DNA of 64,000 nucleotides from Sphingomonas sp. SCN 67-18 (GTDB taxonomy: Bacteria; Pseudomonadota; Alphaproteobacteria; Sphingomonadales; Sphingomonadaceae). Positions 63,136 to 64,000 of the stretch are shown here, in pieces; positions within the stretch are counted from its first letter, which is position 1; every line of letters starts with the position of its first letter. The DNA is taken from NCBI RefSeq assembly GCF_001724715.1, contig NZ_MEFG01000013.1, positions 62,001 through 126,000 on the forward strand. The letters run 5' to 3'. The notes beneath the pieces are model-generated. The model was not told the DNA's origin. It searched no databases and saw only the letters and a program-made list of their open reading frames with translations. The position numbers and the translations under genes are program-made.

Positions 63136-64000
63136 TTATCGGCCGCTTTTCTTCCTGGCGCTCATAGCGGCCCGAAAGCGCGCCGCCCAGCCCGGACGCT
63201 CGCTCTGCTGCCCGCGCGCCAGCGCCAGCGCATCGGCCGAAACATCCTGCGTCACCACCGATCCCGCGCCGACGATGGCATTCTCGCCGATGGACACGGG
63301 GGCGACCAGCGCGCTGTTGGAGCCGATGAACGCCCCAGCGCCAATGCTCGTGCCATATTTGAAGAACCCGTCATAATTGCATGTAATCGTGCCCGCCCCG
63401 ATGTTCGCGGCGGGGCCGACATCGGCATCGCCGATATAGCTCAGATGGCTGACCTTCGCGCCCTCGCCCAGCCGCGCCTTCTTCACCTCGACGAAATTAC
63501 CGACCTTCGCCTTCGCGCCGATCTCCGTGCCCGGGCGCAGCCGCGCATAGGGGCCGATCTGCGCCCCCGCGCCGACCGTCGCGCCCTCCACATGGCTGAA
63601 GGCATTGACGGTCGCCCCCTGCCGCACCGACACGCCGGGGCCGAAAACGACATTGGGGCCGATGGTCACGTCCCGCTCCAACGCCGTGTCATGGGCAAAC
63701 CACACGGTTTCCGGGGCAATCAGCGTCGCCCCGTCCGCCATCGCCTGCGCGCGGCGGCGTTGCTGCCACGCGGCCTCGACCGCGGCCAGCTCCGCCCGGC
63801 TGTTCACCCCGGCCACCTCGGCCGCATCTGTCTCTATCACCGCGGAACGGCGGCCGTCGGCGGCGGCCAGCATGACGATGTCGGGCAGATAATATTCGCC
63901 CGCCTTGTTGTCGTTGCCGACCCGCGCCAGCAGCGCGAACAGGTCGCCCGCGCGCACCGCCATCAGCCCGCTGTTGCACAGCGTCACCGCGCGTTCGGCG
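63136..64000 (-). CDS. glmU: Bifunctional UDP-GlcNAc pyrophosphorylase / GlcN-1-P acetyltransferase, 5' end outside window
   Basis: At least 287 residues; the coding frame is open to the window edge (AERAVTLCNSG at the cut), so the N-terminal uridylyltransferase domain is mostly missing. What remains is its C-terminal part (AGEYYLPDIV; NSRAELAAVE) and the left-handed beta-helix acetyltransferase domain with hexapeptide repeats (GPNVVFGPGVSV; NYDGFFKYGTSIGAGAFIGSNSALVAPV). It makes UDP-GlcNAc and feeds on the product chain started by glmS downstream. Confidence 0.96.
   Translation of the reverse strand, partial: AERAVTLCNSGLMAVRAGDLFALLARVGNDNKAGEYYLPDIVMLAAADGRRSAVIETDAAEVAGVNSRAELAAVEAAWQQRRRAQAMADGATLIAPETVWFAHDTALERDVTIGPNVVFGPGVSVRQGATVNAFSHVEGATVGAGAQIGPYARLRPGTEIGAKAKVGNFVEVKKARLGEGAKVSHLSYIGDADVGPAANIGAGTITCNYDGFFKYGTSIGAGAFIGSNSALVAPVSIGENAIVGAGSVVTQDVSADALALARGQQSERPGWAARFRAAMSARKKSGR

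Noticed and set aside
63136-64000. Internal GTG start (63987) as the beginning of glmU
   Set aside because: The frame continues upstream to the window edge with GlmU-like residues (AERAVTLCNSG), so the gene is simply cut by the window.

Overview
This window looks like a stretch of core chromosome from a Sphingomonadales alphaproteobacterium (Sphingomonas and relatives). The evidence is the high GC content with strong G/C preference at third codon positions, a PEPxxWA-type PEP-CTERM sorting tail, a TonB receptor paired with a DUF1080 glycan enzyme, an RNase E with an acidic S1 insert and a C-terminal GWW motif, the order ribF-ileS-lspA-DUF3035, and an alphaproteobacterial form of glutamate-cysteine ligase. 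The genus cannot be fixed from the sequence alone. I see no prophage, transposase, CRISPR array, rRNA operon or plasmid function.

Layout. 1-7.1 kb: a DUF1080 sugar enzyme (cut by the window edge), a large TonB receptor, an unusually AT-rich control region, an SDR oxidoreductase and a type-B carboxylesterase; this is the most accessory-like part. 7.1-20.2 kb: tRNA-Gln, ppx-rlmE, a small DUF937 protein, a DsbA-like and M48/TPR envelope pair, RNase E, a murein amidase, PBP1A, RF2 and a lipoprotein-type methyltransferase. 20.2-28.1 kb: a stand-alone RadC JAMM domain, thyA-folA, an M19 dipeptidase and ribF-ileS-lspA-lipoprotein. 28.1-37.9 kb: TorF porin, metC-sseA, queF, a Sel1-repeat protein, a thioesterase, and a tightly overlapped HerA ATPase / exported protein / OPT transporter operon. 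38-46.2 kb: envelope protease control (DegP, HflC, HflK), Mrp, a CoA-binding protein, a frameshifted cysQ, pmbA and ubiA. 46.2-51.1 kb: rsmE, gshA, a GNAT and a two-component pair. 51.1-57.6 kb: a structured noncoding region, tRNA-Gly, metY, acnA and a secreted PEP-CTERM zinc protease. 57.6-64 kb: ygfZ-like gene, pyrC, and the glmU-glmS-aminotransferase-csaA operon.

Functional themes. Cell-envelope assembly and quality control recur (PBP1A, amidase, M48/TPR, DsbA-like, DegP, HflKC, LspA, GlmU/GlmS). Sulfur metabolism also recurs (MetC, SseA, MetY, GshA, CysQ). Many adjacent same-strand genes share a four-base NTGA stop/start, which points to widespread translational coupling. The signals most worth a second look are noncoding or structural: a series of inverted repeats at 51211-51367, palindromes in the AT-rich promoter at 4.04-4.54 kb, an inverted repeat ahead of the PEP-CTERM protease, an AT-rich patch of foreign codon usage inside ileS, and a signal-peptide-bearing methyltransferase. 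I did not find a convincing undescribed multi-gene system; the closest candidate is the HerA/exported protein/OPT operon.
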